Shown here: one piece after another, positions 50,525-59,984 of the stretch | Numbering within the stretch: position 1 is the first letter of the stretch | Layout of the letters: each line of letters begins with the position of its first letter | Assembly: GCA_034429745.1 (NCBI GenBank) | Contig: DAOUFY010000123.1 | Location: 1-64,000, forward strand | Source of the DNA: JBAXBF01 sp034429745 | GTDB taxonomy: Bacteria > Chloroflexota > Anaerolineae > Anaerolineales > DRKV01 | Direction: 5' to 3' | DNA length: 64,000 nt | Notes under the pieces: generated by a model | The model's input: only the letters and a program-made list of their open reading frames with translations | What the model was told of the DNA's origin: nothing | Databases searched by the model: none | Position numbers and translations under genes: made by a program

Positions 50525-53500
50525 ATGAGTACTACTCAACCTATTGCGATTGTTGGTTTAGGTGCCATTTTGCCTGATGCGCTAAATGTTCAGGATTTTT
50601 GGCAAAACCTGCTTTCCGCTCGCTATAGCATTAGCGAGGTTACTAAAGACCGCTGGGACGAAGCTCTGTATTACGACTCTGACCCAAGCGTTCCTGATAA
50701 AACTTATTCAAAAATTGGCGGGTTTGTGCGCGGTTTTCGTTTTGAGCCCCTAAAGATGAAGCTGCCTATTCCACCTAATGTCGCCGCTGTCATGGATGAA
50801 GCCCAGCAATGGGCTATCGTTGCCAGCTATCAAGCCTTGCAGGATTATGGTTACCCTCAACGCTCACTTGATCCAGAAAGGGTGGCGGTTATCTTTGGCA
50901 ACTCTATGGCTGGCGAATATCATTATCGAACCAATATGCGCATCTTTTTACCAGAGTACGAACAAGCGCTGGCTTCCTCTGAAGCTTTTCGCCAATTAAC
51001 CCCCGAAATTCAAGCGGCAATTTTGGAAGGGTTTAAATCCCAAATCCGCTCACGTATCCCCAACATCACCGAAGATACCATGCCCGGCGAGCTTTCAAAT
51101 ATCATCGCCGGCAGGGTCGCTAACTTATTCAACTTCAGTGGGCCCAATTTTGTTACTGATGCAGCTTGTGCCTCATCCTTCGCCGCACTTCAAGCAGCTA
51201 TCGAAGGCTTGCAATCATACCAATTTGATGCTGTGCTTAGCGGCGGCATTGACCGCAATATGGGCGTTGAATCTTATGTAAAGTTCTGCAAAATCGGCGC
51301 TCTTAGCCCGGATGGATCCCGCCCGTATGCCGATGGAGCTAATGGCTTCGTGATGGGTGAAGGTGCAGTGGTTTTCTTGCTTAAACGCCTAGCCGATGCC
51401 GAAAAAGATCAAGATCGCATCTATGCCGTTATCCGCGGAATAGGCGGCAGCAGTGATGGGAAAGGCAAAGGTATTACTGCTCCCAACCCATTAGGTCAGC
51501 AGCGAGCTATTGAACGTGCTTGGAAAAACGCTGCTCTATCTCCGAGTACTGCAACTCTCATCGAAGGTCATGGCACATCAACTCGAGTAGGTGATGTGGT
51601 TGAAGTGAACACATTGAATACGGTGTTCTCACCCTTCAATCTGCCAACCGCCTCGATAGCTTTAGGTTCAGTAAAATCAAACATAGGCCATCTTAAAAGC
51701 GCAGCTGGAGCAGCTGGCTTGTTAAAAACCGTGCTTTCCCTTTATCATAAAAAACTCCTCCCCAACGCTAACTTCCATCGTCCAAATCCTAATTTAGACT
51801 TTGACCGTCTTCCTTTCTATGTGCTGACCACAGTAAAAGATTGGGATCAACCTAAAGCAGATATCCGCCGTGCCGGCATAAGTTCATTTGGGTTTGGTGG
51901 TACAAACTTCCATCTTGTCGTGGAAGAATATCTGCCCGGCTATGCCTTAAAGGGTTCCTCTTCTTACAGCGGCGTTGCATTGTCTGTTGCTCCTATTCAA
52001 TCAGCTTCCCCTGCCCACGTTAATGCGCAAACGATCCCTCAATCAATACCTGCAACACAAGTACAGTCAGCTTCTCCCTCACCAGCACCTCAGCCTGCTA
52101 ATGCTGATATTCAAGCCACTGTCCTCAAACTCGTCGCTGAAAAAACCGGCTACCCTGAGGATATGCTCGACCTAGACCTCGACCTCGAAGCTGACCTCGG
52201 TATTGATACCGTCAAGCAAGCTGAACTCTTCGCCACCATCCGCCAGCATTTCGGCATCCCCCGCCGCGAAGACCTGCGCCTCGCTGACTACAATACCCTC
52301 GCTAAAGTCATCCAATTCATGCAAGAAGCTCTCTCAGGCAGTTCACCTGCCCAAGCACCTCAACCAACAACAGCACCGCAGACAGCTCAGTCGGCTTCTC
52401 CCTCACCAGCACCTCAGCCTGCCAATGCTGATATTCAAGCCACTGTCCTCAAACTCGTCGCTGAAAAAACCGGCTACCCTGAGGATATGCTCGACTTAGA
52501 CCTCGACCTTGAAGCTGACCTCGGCATTGACACCGTCAAGCAAGCTGAACTCTTCGCTACCATCCGCCAGCACTTTGGCATCCCTCGCCGCGAAGACCTG
52601 CGCCTCGCTGACTACAACACCCTCGCCAAAGTCATCCAATTCATGCAAGAAGCCCTCTCAGGCAGTTCACCTGCCCAAGCACCTCAACCTTCACCAGCAC
52701 CGCAGGCAGCTCAGCAAGCTTCTCCCTCCCCAGCACCTCAGCCTGCTAATGCTGATATTCAAGCCACTGTCCTCAAGCTCGTCGCTGAAAAAACCGGCTA
52801 TCCTGAGGATATGCTCGACCTAGACCTCGACCTCGAAGCTGACCTCGGTATTGATACCGTCAAGCAAGCTGAACTCTTCGCCACCATCCGCCAGCATTTC
52901 GGCATCCCCCGCCGCGAAGATCTGCGCCTCGCTGATTACAACACCCTCGCCAAAGTCATCCAATTTATGCAAGAAGCCCTCTCAGGCAGTTCACCTGCCC
53001 AAGCACCTCAACCAACAGCAGCTGCAGCCATATCCGTTGAAAAGGCTACCTTGCCTCCTTCTGCACCTCAGGCGTCAGCCCAGCCCAGACAGCGTGGATT
53101 GCGCGGAATTCTCTTCCTCAGTGCAACCGATCCCCAATCTCTACAGCAGCAGTGCGAACAAGCAATTAATGCAACCCGCAATGGGATTTTGCCAAATCAA
53201 GCTCCACTTTCCACTCATGAACTTTCTCAACCCGAACGATTAGCTATAGACTATGGCAGCGCTGAAGAACTTATAAAACGCGCTGAAAAAGCTCTTTCGG
53301 CTTTTGAAAACCCATCGCTTTGGCAAAATTTAACCGGGCAAGGCATTTATCGCTTCAGCGGTTCTAATAAAGACCACAAAGTAGCTTTCCTTTTCCCCGG
53401 TCAAGGTTCTCAATATGCCAATATGCTGCGCGACTTATTTGATGTTTCTTCTTCGGTAAGAGATACTTACGCCGAAGCAGATGCCGTTATGACACCCCTT

Positions 53501-56500
53501 CTTGGCAAACCGCTTACCGACTACATTTTTTGTGAAAATACCGAAGAAGCTATTAAAGCCGCTGAAGCCGAATTGAAAAACACCATCATTACCCAGCCGG
53601 CTGTACTTACCGCAAATGTCGCTTTGATGCGTCTGCTGGGAGAATACAATATTCATCCCGATCTTGTGATTGGACACAGTCTTGGTGAATATGCTGCCTT
53701 AGTCGCAGCAGGAGTGCTCAGCTTTGCAGAAGCGCTTGAAGTTGTCAGTGCGCGCGGCCGTGAGATGAGCAAAGTTACTGTTGCGGATAACGGCACCATG
53801 GCAGCTATTTCTGCCCCTCTAGAAGTAGTCGAATCAACACTCAAGCAAATTGACGGCTATATCGTTATCGCTAATATTAATAGTCCTTCCCAGTCCGTGA
53901 TTGCCGGGGAAACCGCTGCAGTTGCTTCAGCAATCGAAGCTTTTCAAGCTGCCGGCTACCAAGCAGTCAAACTATCAGTATCTCACGCTTTTCACAGTAA
54001 AATTGTTGCACCAGCCAGCGAACCGTTGCGCAAAGTCATTCAGCGCATGCACATTCACCCCCCCAAGCTGCCTATTGCAGCTAACGTTACTGGTGATCTA
54101 TACCCCAACACAGTTGAGGAAATAACAGACTTGCTCTGTCAGCAGATTGCATCACCAGTTCAATTCATTCGCGGCATCAATACGCTATACAATCATGGAG
54201 CTCGCATATTTGTGGAAGTTGGTCCCAAACGCGTCCTCAGTACTTTGGCTTTAGAAATCCTTAAAGACAAAAACGATGTGTATATTTTTTCCACTAACCA
54301 CCCACGCAAGGGCGGAATTGCCAGCTTCAATGAAGGGTTATGTGGCTTATATGCTTGCGGTTTGCCTCGTCAAACAGCAGGAACAACAATCCAATCAACG
54401 CAGATGCCCTCCATCCCCAAGAATACTTCAATCAAATACACTAGCTTTCCTAAATGGAATGGCCGTCTTCCGTTAAGCGGTTCCGTGGTCATCAGTGGTG
54501 CAGGACTAGGTTTACCCGGTAAAGCTCACCACGTTTTCGAAGATGACAATATTCAACGGCTGCTCAATGGTGAAATGCGCATTGATCCACTTCCTGAAGA
54601 GATTCGGCGTGAGATGGTCTCTCTGCGTATTACTCGTTTAGAAAAAAGCGAAAGTGGTGCGGTGATGGTACCTATAGAATCAACCAATCAAGTAATAAAG
54701 CTAGCCGGTCAACGCGGTGCTTTTGATTTGCATCAGGAGTTTGGCATACCTCAGGAGAGAGTAGATGCCCTCGATATAACCACTCAGCTCGCTATCGCTG
54801 CCGGAATTGAGGCGCTGCGCGACGCAGGCATTCCACTAATAATGAATTTCCGTAAAACCAGCAAAGGCACTTATTTGCCTGACCGTTGGATGCTCCCTCC
54901 GGCTTTAGCTGACGAAACCGGCGTAATCTTTGCTTCCGCCTTCCCCGGCTTAGGTGGTATGGCAGAAGAGCTTGAACGCTACTACACCGCCCAGCAAATT
55001 CAGGCCCAAATCTCAGAAATAAGCAGCTTGCTTGATCTTATACCTAATGATAATCAAGCTTTGCGTGAAAATCTGCTCAATCGCTTAGCGGAATTGGAAG
55101 AGCAATCGAAAGCTCATCCCTATCAATTTAACCGTAACTTCATCTTTCGTGTGCTGACGATGGGACATTCCCAATTTGCTGAATACATTGGGGCGCGCGG
55201 TCCAAACACTGCGGTCAACGCTGCTTGTGCTACAACAACTCATGCCTTGGCTATAGCAGAAGATTGGATCCGCGCCGGACGCTGCCGCCGCGTTATTGTC
55301 ATCGCCGGCGACGATCCAACAAGCGGCAGTATTGCTCCTTGGATCAGCGGCGGGATGTTCGCCAGCGGCGCAGCAACCACGGAAGGTAATTTGCGCCTTG
55401 CTGCCCTACCCTTTGATCGGCGTCGTAACGGAATGCTTATGGGAATGGGCGCAGCTGCCCTTGTCGTAGAAGCTCAAGAAGCCCTTGTTGAACGCGGTAT
55501 GACACCCATCTGCGAAATTCTTGCCTCCGTCATAGCTAACAGTGCCTTCCATGGAACACGCTTAAACATAGACCATGTAAGTCAGGTAATGGACCGAGTA
55601 CTGAGCGAAGCAGAAACTCGCTACGGCATTAAGCGTTCTGAGATTGCCCCTCATACAGTATTCATCTCACATGAAACTTACACCCCGGCTCGCGGCGGCA
55701 GTGCTTCAGCTGAGATCCGTGCCCTGCGCTACACCTTTGGAGACCAAGCGGATAAAGTGATGATCGCCAATACCAAAGGTTACACTGGTCATGCTATGGG
55801 CGTCGGCATCGAGGACGTGCTTGCCACAAAAGCTCTGGAATACCAAATCGTTCCTCCGATTGCTCATATCAATGATGGCTTTGAACCCGATCCGGAATTG
55901 GGCAACCTCAACCTCTCGCGTGGCGGCAAAGCTGATGTTCACTACGCCTTACGGCTTGGAGCAGGTTTCGGTTCTCAGATCGCCATGTCCTTGATGCGGA
56001 AAGTTGGCACCGCCGGGCAGCGTATTGACCATCCTCGCTACCAGAAGTGGCTATCCAACATCTCTGGTTACCCCAACCCGACATTAGAGGTTGTTCAACA
56101 TACTTTGCGGATCAAAAATGAAGGCGTCCCTCCTCAACCTCCTGCAGATTCTGAATGGCAATATGGTCAGGTTCCAAAGGCTTGGGCATTAGACGTACCG
56201 CCAACAGCAGATGCTTTCTTAGCTCACAGTGAGTCTATCCCTAGTGCTGATCAGTCCGAGATAACCCAACAACCAACACCGCAGAGTCCGGCAGCAACTA
56301 GTCCAATTGAACATGCTGACCCAACAACCTTAGCTGAAGTAGCTCAACACGTTCAACGCGCCCTAGTAAACGGCTCAGACCCCCTCAGCCTGTCAGCATA
56401 TAAAGAACTATTTGAGCCGGCAAGCAAACTCCCCCAAGTAAGTGAAGAAAAGAGGATTTCACTGCTTGCACCAATTTTCAAAGCTGCTAGTCAAGCACAG

Positions 56501-59098
56501 CAACCTCCTGCAGAGCAATCTCCGCAGATCGAGATTAGCCATGAAAGTGAAAAGATTGAGGAGGCAAAACCAGAAATCAAGCGCCGCATTCCTTTGCCTA
56601 GTCTGCGCCCTCGCTTAGACCTATGCCTCCCAACCAACATTGCTCTCAATGCCGAAAGCCGTATCGTGTTTGTTGGCAGCAAGCATAAAGCCGCTGAAGC
56701 CTTGCTGCGCAAATTGCGCAACCGCAAAGTTAAGCTGCTTTCCATCCAGACTGATGATCCTCAGGAAATCCAAACTCAAATTCAAGCCTTCTCTCAAGAA
56801 GGTGAACTGCAAGGTGTGTTTTTCCTAGCTGCTTTAGATACAGAACCACCCCTTGGGGAAATGGATTATCTTGCCTGGCAAACTGAACTTGACCATCGTC
56901 TCTATACTCTCGAAGCCATATTGCGTGCTATCCCTTACCAACCTAATGCAGCGCATCAACCCTTCCTTGTTTGCGCTACGGCTATGGGTGGTGCTTTTGG
57001 ATATGATGTCGAAGGTGCCCGCTCGCCCTTAGGCGGAGCCGTGGTTGGTTTAGCTAAAGCCATTGCTCGTGAACGCCAAGGCTGGTTCGTTAAGGTAATA
57101 GACTTTTCGCCCAACGAAAGTTCTAACTTCATCGCTGAAAAGCTTATTGCCGAAACTCTTCAAGATAATGCTGTGATCGAAGTAGGGTGGAAAAACAACA
57201 TGCGCTTCGGCATTACTCTTCACGAACAGCCCCTGCCAAGCTCAGAATCAACTGTTTCCTTGAGTCTGGCAGATCAGACCCCCGTTGTTTTAGTAAGCGG
57301 CGGCAGTGGAGGTATCACCGTCCCAATTCTGCTAGATTTAGCAAAAACAGTCCAAGCTCATTTCTTCCTACTGAGCCGCACACCCCTCCAAGAAGATGAC
57401 CCAGATCTTATTCTCTTCAAACAAATCGGCAGAAATGCCTTGAAACAAACTTTGCTCCAGCGAGCAAAAGAAAGCGGTGTTAAAGTAAAGCCGGCCGAAA
57501 TTGAAAGGCAAATTGATGTACTCGAACGCAAAGCTGCTGCCCAAGCTGCTGTGGAAGCACTCACTCAAGCCGGCTCCCAAGTAACCCACTTGGTTTGTGA
57601 TGTAAGCCAGAGTGAATCAGTAGAACAAACTGTACAGCAAGTATTGTCTCAAGCCGCTCGAGTTGATGTACTCATTCATGCAGCTGGTGTTGAACGCAGC
57701 CGCAGTTTAGAGACCAAACCAACCGAAGAATTTCATCAAATTGTTGCCATCAAAGCCGGCGGTTTCTTCAACCTTTACTCAGCTTTGCTGAAGCACCAAG
57801 CACTGCCTAAAGTGATGATCGCCTTCGGATCGGTAGCTGGCCGCTTTGGCAACAGCGGACAAACAGATTACAGTGCCGCCAATGATCTGCTGAGCAAGCT
57901 CTGTTCAGCTATCAGAAAGACTCATAACATTCAGGCAGTCTGCATTGATTGGGGCGCTTGGGCAGAGGTTGGCATGGCAAGCCGCGGTGTTATCCCTGAA
58001 TTGATGCGCCGCGCCGGCATCGAGATGATGTCTCCTAACGCTGCTGCTCCCTTGTTGCGCCAAGAGCTGCTGAGCGGCTGCCCGCATAGCGAAGTCGTTT
58101 ATAGCGGCAGCTTAGGCATTCTTGAACAACAAGCCGATGAAGCATATGGCTTGGATCTTGAAAAAGCAAATACTGCCCTCACTGAAGGCAAGCCTATTTA
58201 TGAGATGATCACCCGTCTGAACAGCTTCACTCCTCAAGATGGCATCTACTTAGAAGCCGAGCTTGATCCTCAAGAATATCCCATGTTGCGCGATCATGCC
58301 ATTCGAGGTATTCCCGTTTTACCGGGCGTCATCGGTATTGAAGGCTTTCGCATTGCAGCCCGCCACATTGCCTCAACGCTTGCTTCTCAGAAAGGCAGTT
58401 TCCTAGCACAGCACCTTGAAGATATTCAATTCCTTGTCCCATTCAAGTTTTATCACAATGCACCGCGTCGCATTCTTTGGAAAGCAAAAGCTCTACTGGA
58501 AGAAAAGGGGTTGATTGCTTATGCTACATTAGAGTCAACTCGCGTCCGCCCCAATGGTGAAGTTGACCATCGCTTGCATTTCAAAGGCAAGGTTTTCCTC
58601 ACTCCCACCAAAGAAGCTCTGCAGCCTGTCAAAACTCAACCGCCGCATTGGAATGGAGCTTATACGGTAAGTTCAGATGATATTTACCGCATATATTTCC
58701 ATGGTCCAGCTTTCCAAGTACTAGAAGCCGTACAACGCAACAATGGGCATATCATCGGTAAAATGCATCAGCAAGTGCTTGATTACACTAAAAACCCCAT
58801 CCCCTACTTAATCGAGCTCTGCCTGCAAACGGCCGGTGTTTGGGAAATTGGGCTTAGAGGCATCTTAGCTTTGCCGAACGCTATTGATCAACTCACTATC
58901 TACACCAATAAGCTAAATGGAAAAGCCATTTTTGCCCAAGTATTTCCCCAAATAAATGGCGATTCTTATACCTTTGACGCCCAAGCCATTGATGCAGAAG
59001 GTAATTTACTCGTTGAGATGAAAGGGTACCGCACCATCGCCACCGAGATGTCGGTTGACTCTGATCTCATCCTTCCCTTAAGGAAGTTAATGGAATAA
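50525..59098 (+). CDS. Pfa-like iterative fatty acid/polyketide synthase, KS-ACP3-AT-KS-KR-DH
   Basis: A 2857-residue multienzyme related to PUFA (Pfa) synthases. Order: KS1 (1-470; Cys215, His349, His389), three ACPs (about 527-605, 635-713, 743-821), AT (about 950-1245; GHSLG Ser1052, HAFHS malonyl-type), KS2 (about 1320-1830; Cys1568 in NAACATTT with a divergent HETYTP loop), a linker and KR structural part (about 2035-2200), KR (about 2250-2500; Tyr2449), and a double-hotdog DH (about 2565-2820; His2591, but Glu in place of the usual Asp in the second motif). All ACPs read GIDT at Thr562, 670 and 778 where Ser normally carries phosphopantetheine. It probably makes a reduced long-chain acyl or polyene product with the PfaD-like reductase and PPTase next to it. 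The product is unknown. Confidence 0.9.
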   Translation: MSTTQPIAIVGLGAILPDALNVQDFWQNLLSARYSISEVTKDRWDEALYYDSDPSVPDKTYSKIGGFVRGFRFEPLKMKLPIPPNVAAVMDEAQQWAIVASYQALQDYGYPQRSLDPERVAVIFGNSMAGEYHYRTNMRIFLPEYEQALASSEAFRQLTPEIQAAILEGFKSQIRSRIPNITEDTMPGELSNIIAGRVANLFNFSGPNFVTDAACASSFAALQAAIEGLQSYQFDAVLSGGIDRNMGVESYVKFCKIGALSPDGSRPYADGANGFVMGEGAVVFLLKRLADAEKDQDRIYAVIRGIGGSSDGKGKGITAPNPLGQQRAIERAWKNAALSPSTATLIEGHGTSTRVGDVVEVNTLNTVFSPFNLPTASIALGSVKSNIGHLKSAAGAAGLLKTVLSLYHKKLLPNANFHRPNPNLDFDRLPFYVLTTVKDWDQPKADIRRAGISSFGFGGTNFHLVVEEYLPGYALKGSSSYSGVALSVAPIQSASPAHVNAQTIPQSIPATQVQSASPSPAPQPANADIQATVLKLVAEKTGYPEDMLDLDLDLEADLGIDTVKQAELFATIRQHFGIPRREDLRLADYNTLAKVIQFMQEALSGSSPAQAPQPTTAPQTAQSASPSPAPQPANADIQATVLKLVAEKTGYPEDMLDLDLDLEADLGIDTVKQAELFATIRQHFGIPRREDLRLADYNTLAKVIQFMQEALSGSSPAQAPQPSPAPQAAQQASPSPAPQPANADIQATVLKLVAEKTGYPEDMLDLDLDLEADLGIDTVKQAELFATIRQHFGIPRREDLRLADYNTLAKVIQFMQEALSGSSPAQAPQPTAAAAISVEKATLPPSAPQASAQPRQRGLRGILFLSATDPQSLQQQCEQAINATRNGILPNQAPLSTHELSQPERLAIDYGSAEELIKRAEKALSAFENPSLWQNLTGQGIYRFSGSNKDHKVAFLFPGQGSQYANMLRDLFDVSSSVRDTYAEADAVMTPLLGKPLTDYIFCENTEEAIKAAEAELKNTIITQPAVLTANVALMRLLGEYNIHPDLVIGHSLGEYAALVAAGVLSFAEALEVVSARGREMSKVTVADNGTMAAISAPLEVVESTLKQIDGYIVIANINSPSQSVIAGETAAVASAIEAFQAAGYQAVKLSVSHAFHSKIVAPASEPLRKVIQRMHIHPPKLPIAANVTGDLYPNTVEEITDLLCQQIASPVQFIRGINTLYNHGARIFVEVGPKRVLSTLALEILKDKNDVYIFSTNHPRKGGIASFNEGLCGLYACGLPRQTAGTTIQSTQMPSIPKNTSIKYTSFPKWNGRLPLSGSVVISGAGLGLPGKAHHVFEDDNIQRLLNGEMRIDPLPEEIRREMVSLRITRLEKSESGAVMVPIESTNQVIKLAGQRGAFDLHQEFGIPQERVDALDITTQLAIAAGIEALRDAGIPLIMNFRKTSKGTYLPDRWMLPPALADETGVIFASAFPGLGGMAEELERYYTAQQIQAQISEISSLLDLIPNDNQALRENLLNRLAELEEQSKAHPYQFNRNFIFRVLTMGHSQFAEYIGARGPNTAVNAACATTTHALAIAEDWIRAGRCRRVIVIAGDDPTSGSIAPWISGGMFASGAATTEGNLRLAALPFDRRRNGMLMGMGAAALVVEAQEALVERGMTPICEILASVIANSAFHGTRLNIDHVSQVMDRVLSEAETRYGIKRSEIAPHTVFISHETYTPARGGSASAEIRALRYTFGDQADKVMIANTKGYTGHAMGVGIEDVLATKALEYQIVPPIAHINDGFEPDPELGNLNLSRGGKADVHYALRLGAGFGSQIAMSLMRKVGTAGQRIDHPRYQKWLSNISGYPNPTLEVVQHTLRIKNEGVPPQPPADSEWQYGQVPKAWALDVPPTADAFLAHSESIPSADQSEITQQPTPQSPAATSPIEHADPTTLAEVAQHVQRALVNGSDPLSLSAYKELFEPASKLPQVSEEKRISLLAPIFKAASQAQQPPAEQSPQIEISHESEKIEEAKPEIKRRIPLPSLRPRLDLCLPTNIALNAESRIVFVGSKHKAAEALLRKLRNRKVKLLSIQTDDPQEIQTQIQAFSQEGELQGVFFLAALDTEPPLGEMDYLAWQTELDHRLYTLEAILRAIPYQPNAAHQPFLVCATAMGGAFGYDVEGARSPLGGAVVGLAKAIARERQGWFVKVIDFSPNESSNFIAEKLIAETLQDNAVIEVGWKNNMRFGITLHEQPLPSSESTVSLSLADQTPVVLVSGGSGGITVPILLDLAKTVQAHFFLLSRTPLQEDDPDLILFKQIGRNALKQTLLQRAKESGVKVKPAEIERQIDVLERKAAAQAAVEALTQAGSQVTHLVCDVSQSESVEQTVQQVLSQAARVDVLIHAAGVERSRSLETKPTEEFHQIVAIKAGGFFNLYSALLKHQALPKVMIAFGSVAGRFGNSGQTDYSAANDLLSKLCSAIRKTHNIQAVCIDWGAWAEVGMASRGVIPELMRRAGIEMMSPNAAAPLLRQELLSGCPHSEVVYSGSLGILEQQADEAYGLDLEKANTALTEGKPIYEMITRLNSFTPQDGIYLEAELDPQEYPMLRDHAIRGIPVLPGVIGIEGFRIAARHIASTLASQKGSFLAQHLEDIQFLVPFKFYHNAPRRILWKAKALLEEKGLIAYATLESTRVRPNGEVDHRLHFKGKVFLTPTKEALQPVKTQPPHWNGAYTVSSDDIYRIYFHGPAFQVLEAVQRNNGHIIGKMHQQVLDYTKNPIPYLIELCLQTAGVWEIGLRGILALPNAIDQLTIYTNKLNGKAIFAQVFPQINGDSYTFDAQAIDAEGNLLVEMKGYRTIATEMSVDSDLILPLRKLME
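52064..53035 (+). repeat. Three 324-bp tandem repeats encoding the ACP domains
   Basis: Three units of exactly 324 bases (starting 52064, 52388 and 52712) encode the ACPs with their Pro/Ala/Ser/Gln linkers. The ACP protein copies are identical over about 80 residues and the DNA differs only at scattered, mostly silent positions. This implies recent duplication or gene conversion. Copy number is likely to vary between strains and could be miscounted in assemblies. Confidence 0.9.
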
Positions 59099-59150
59099 AA
59101 CTCAAAGGCTTTTCCCATCCTTCCCATAAAGAAGGTTATCATATAAAATC

Positions 59151-59179
59151 GTAAGGGCGGATATCAAATCCGCCCTTAC
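59151..59179 (+). terminator. Strong hairpin after the synthase
   Basis: GTAAGGGCGGAT (59151-59162), loop ATCAA and ATCCGCCCTTAC (59168-59179) form a perfect 12-bp stem 53 bases after the synthase stop and 41 bases before the PPTase start. There is no T run, so it may attenuate rather than stop transcription, or protect the upstream mRNA end. A dispersed repeat is also possible. Confidence 0.55.
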
Positions 59180-59219
59180 CTCTTCTCCGTATCATTCAAC
59201 CTTTGCCTCGATCTCTCTT

Positions 59220-59984
59220 ATGGATACCTTTATTTTTGAACAAGAATCTATTTATGGCATATTCCTCAATGCCCCTTCAGAACAAGACAAAGAAACATGG
59301 CTAGCGTATGAAAATTATCTTTCGGAACAAGAAAAGCTATTTCTAGCAGGGCTGCGTTTCCCCAAGCGGCAGCGTGATTGGCTGTTAGGTCGCTTCACGG
59401 CTAAAAAACTGCTGCTTGAATTCCCGCACCTTGCGTCAAGCTGCCCCATTCACCAACTGACAATTGCTAATGACCCTCAAGGAGCCCCTTGCATCCTTCT
59501 ACCAGACCAAACCGTAATGAATGGTTGTTTATCCATCAGCCACAGCAGTGGTGCGGCTTTCTGTGCTTGGACTCCCCTTACAACTCAACACATTGGAGCA
59601 GATATTGAACTCATTGCCCCTCACCCTCAATACTTTATTGAAGATTATTTTACACCATTTGAAATCGCCCAATGTGCACAAGCCCCTGAACCATTGCGCG
59701 CAGATCTTGTAACCGCAATTTGGAGCGCAAAAGAAGCTGTCCTCAAAGCTCTGCGGCAAGGCTTGAAATGGGACACACGTCAAGTTGAAATCAATCTCTC
59801 TGCAATAAATCTCGAGCAAACGCAGTTCGGCATTTGGTACCCGGCAGAGGTTGCACAGCCAAAAAGCAAAGAAAAAACTTGGCAGCTTTGGATTCAACGC
59901 TCCCAAGTCTATATACTCACGTTAGCTTGCTTAAAAGAAACCGCCGTTATTGAACCAGAGGGGAATACGGCCGGTAGGCATTAA
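59220..59984 (+). CDS. Sfp-type 4'-phosphopantetheinyl transferase
   Basis: A 254-residue PPTase that transfers phosphopantetheine from CoA to carrier proteins. The motifs are present in order: RFTAKKLL (about 58-65), LSISHS, GADIE with metal ligands Asp128 and Glu130, and WSAKEAVLK (Trp168-Lys176, Glu172). It resembles PfaE/Sfp enzymes and should serve the adjacent synthase. No ribosome site is seen before ATG 59220, which follows a hairpin. It is convergent with the PfaD-like gene, overlapping it by 38 bases. Confidence 0.92.
   Translation: MDTFIFEQESIYGIFLNAPSEQDKETWLAYENYLSEQEKLFLAGLRFPKRQRDWLLGRFTAKKLLLEFPHLASSCPIHQLTIANDPQGAPCILLPDQTVMNGCLSISHSSGAAFCAWTPLTTQHIGADIELIAPHPQYFIEDYFTPFEIAQCAQAPEPLRADLVTAIWSAKEAVLKALRQGLKWDTRQVEINLSAINLEQTQFGIWYPAEVAQPKSKEKTWQLWIQRSQVYILTLACLKETAVIEPEGNTAGRH

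Noticed and set aside
52064..53035. CRISPR-like array
   Set aside because: The regular 324-base repeats are coding ACP domains with no short repeats and unique spacers.
52203..53243. Three similar frames (about 100 residues) overlapping the ACP region
   Set aside because: They are out-of-frame copies produced by the 324-bp ACP repeats.
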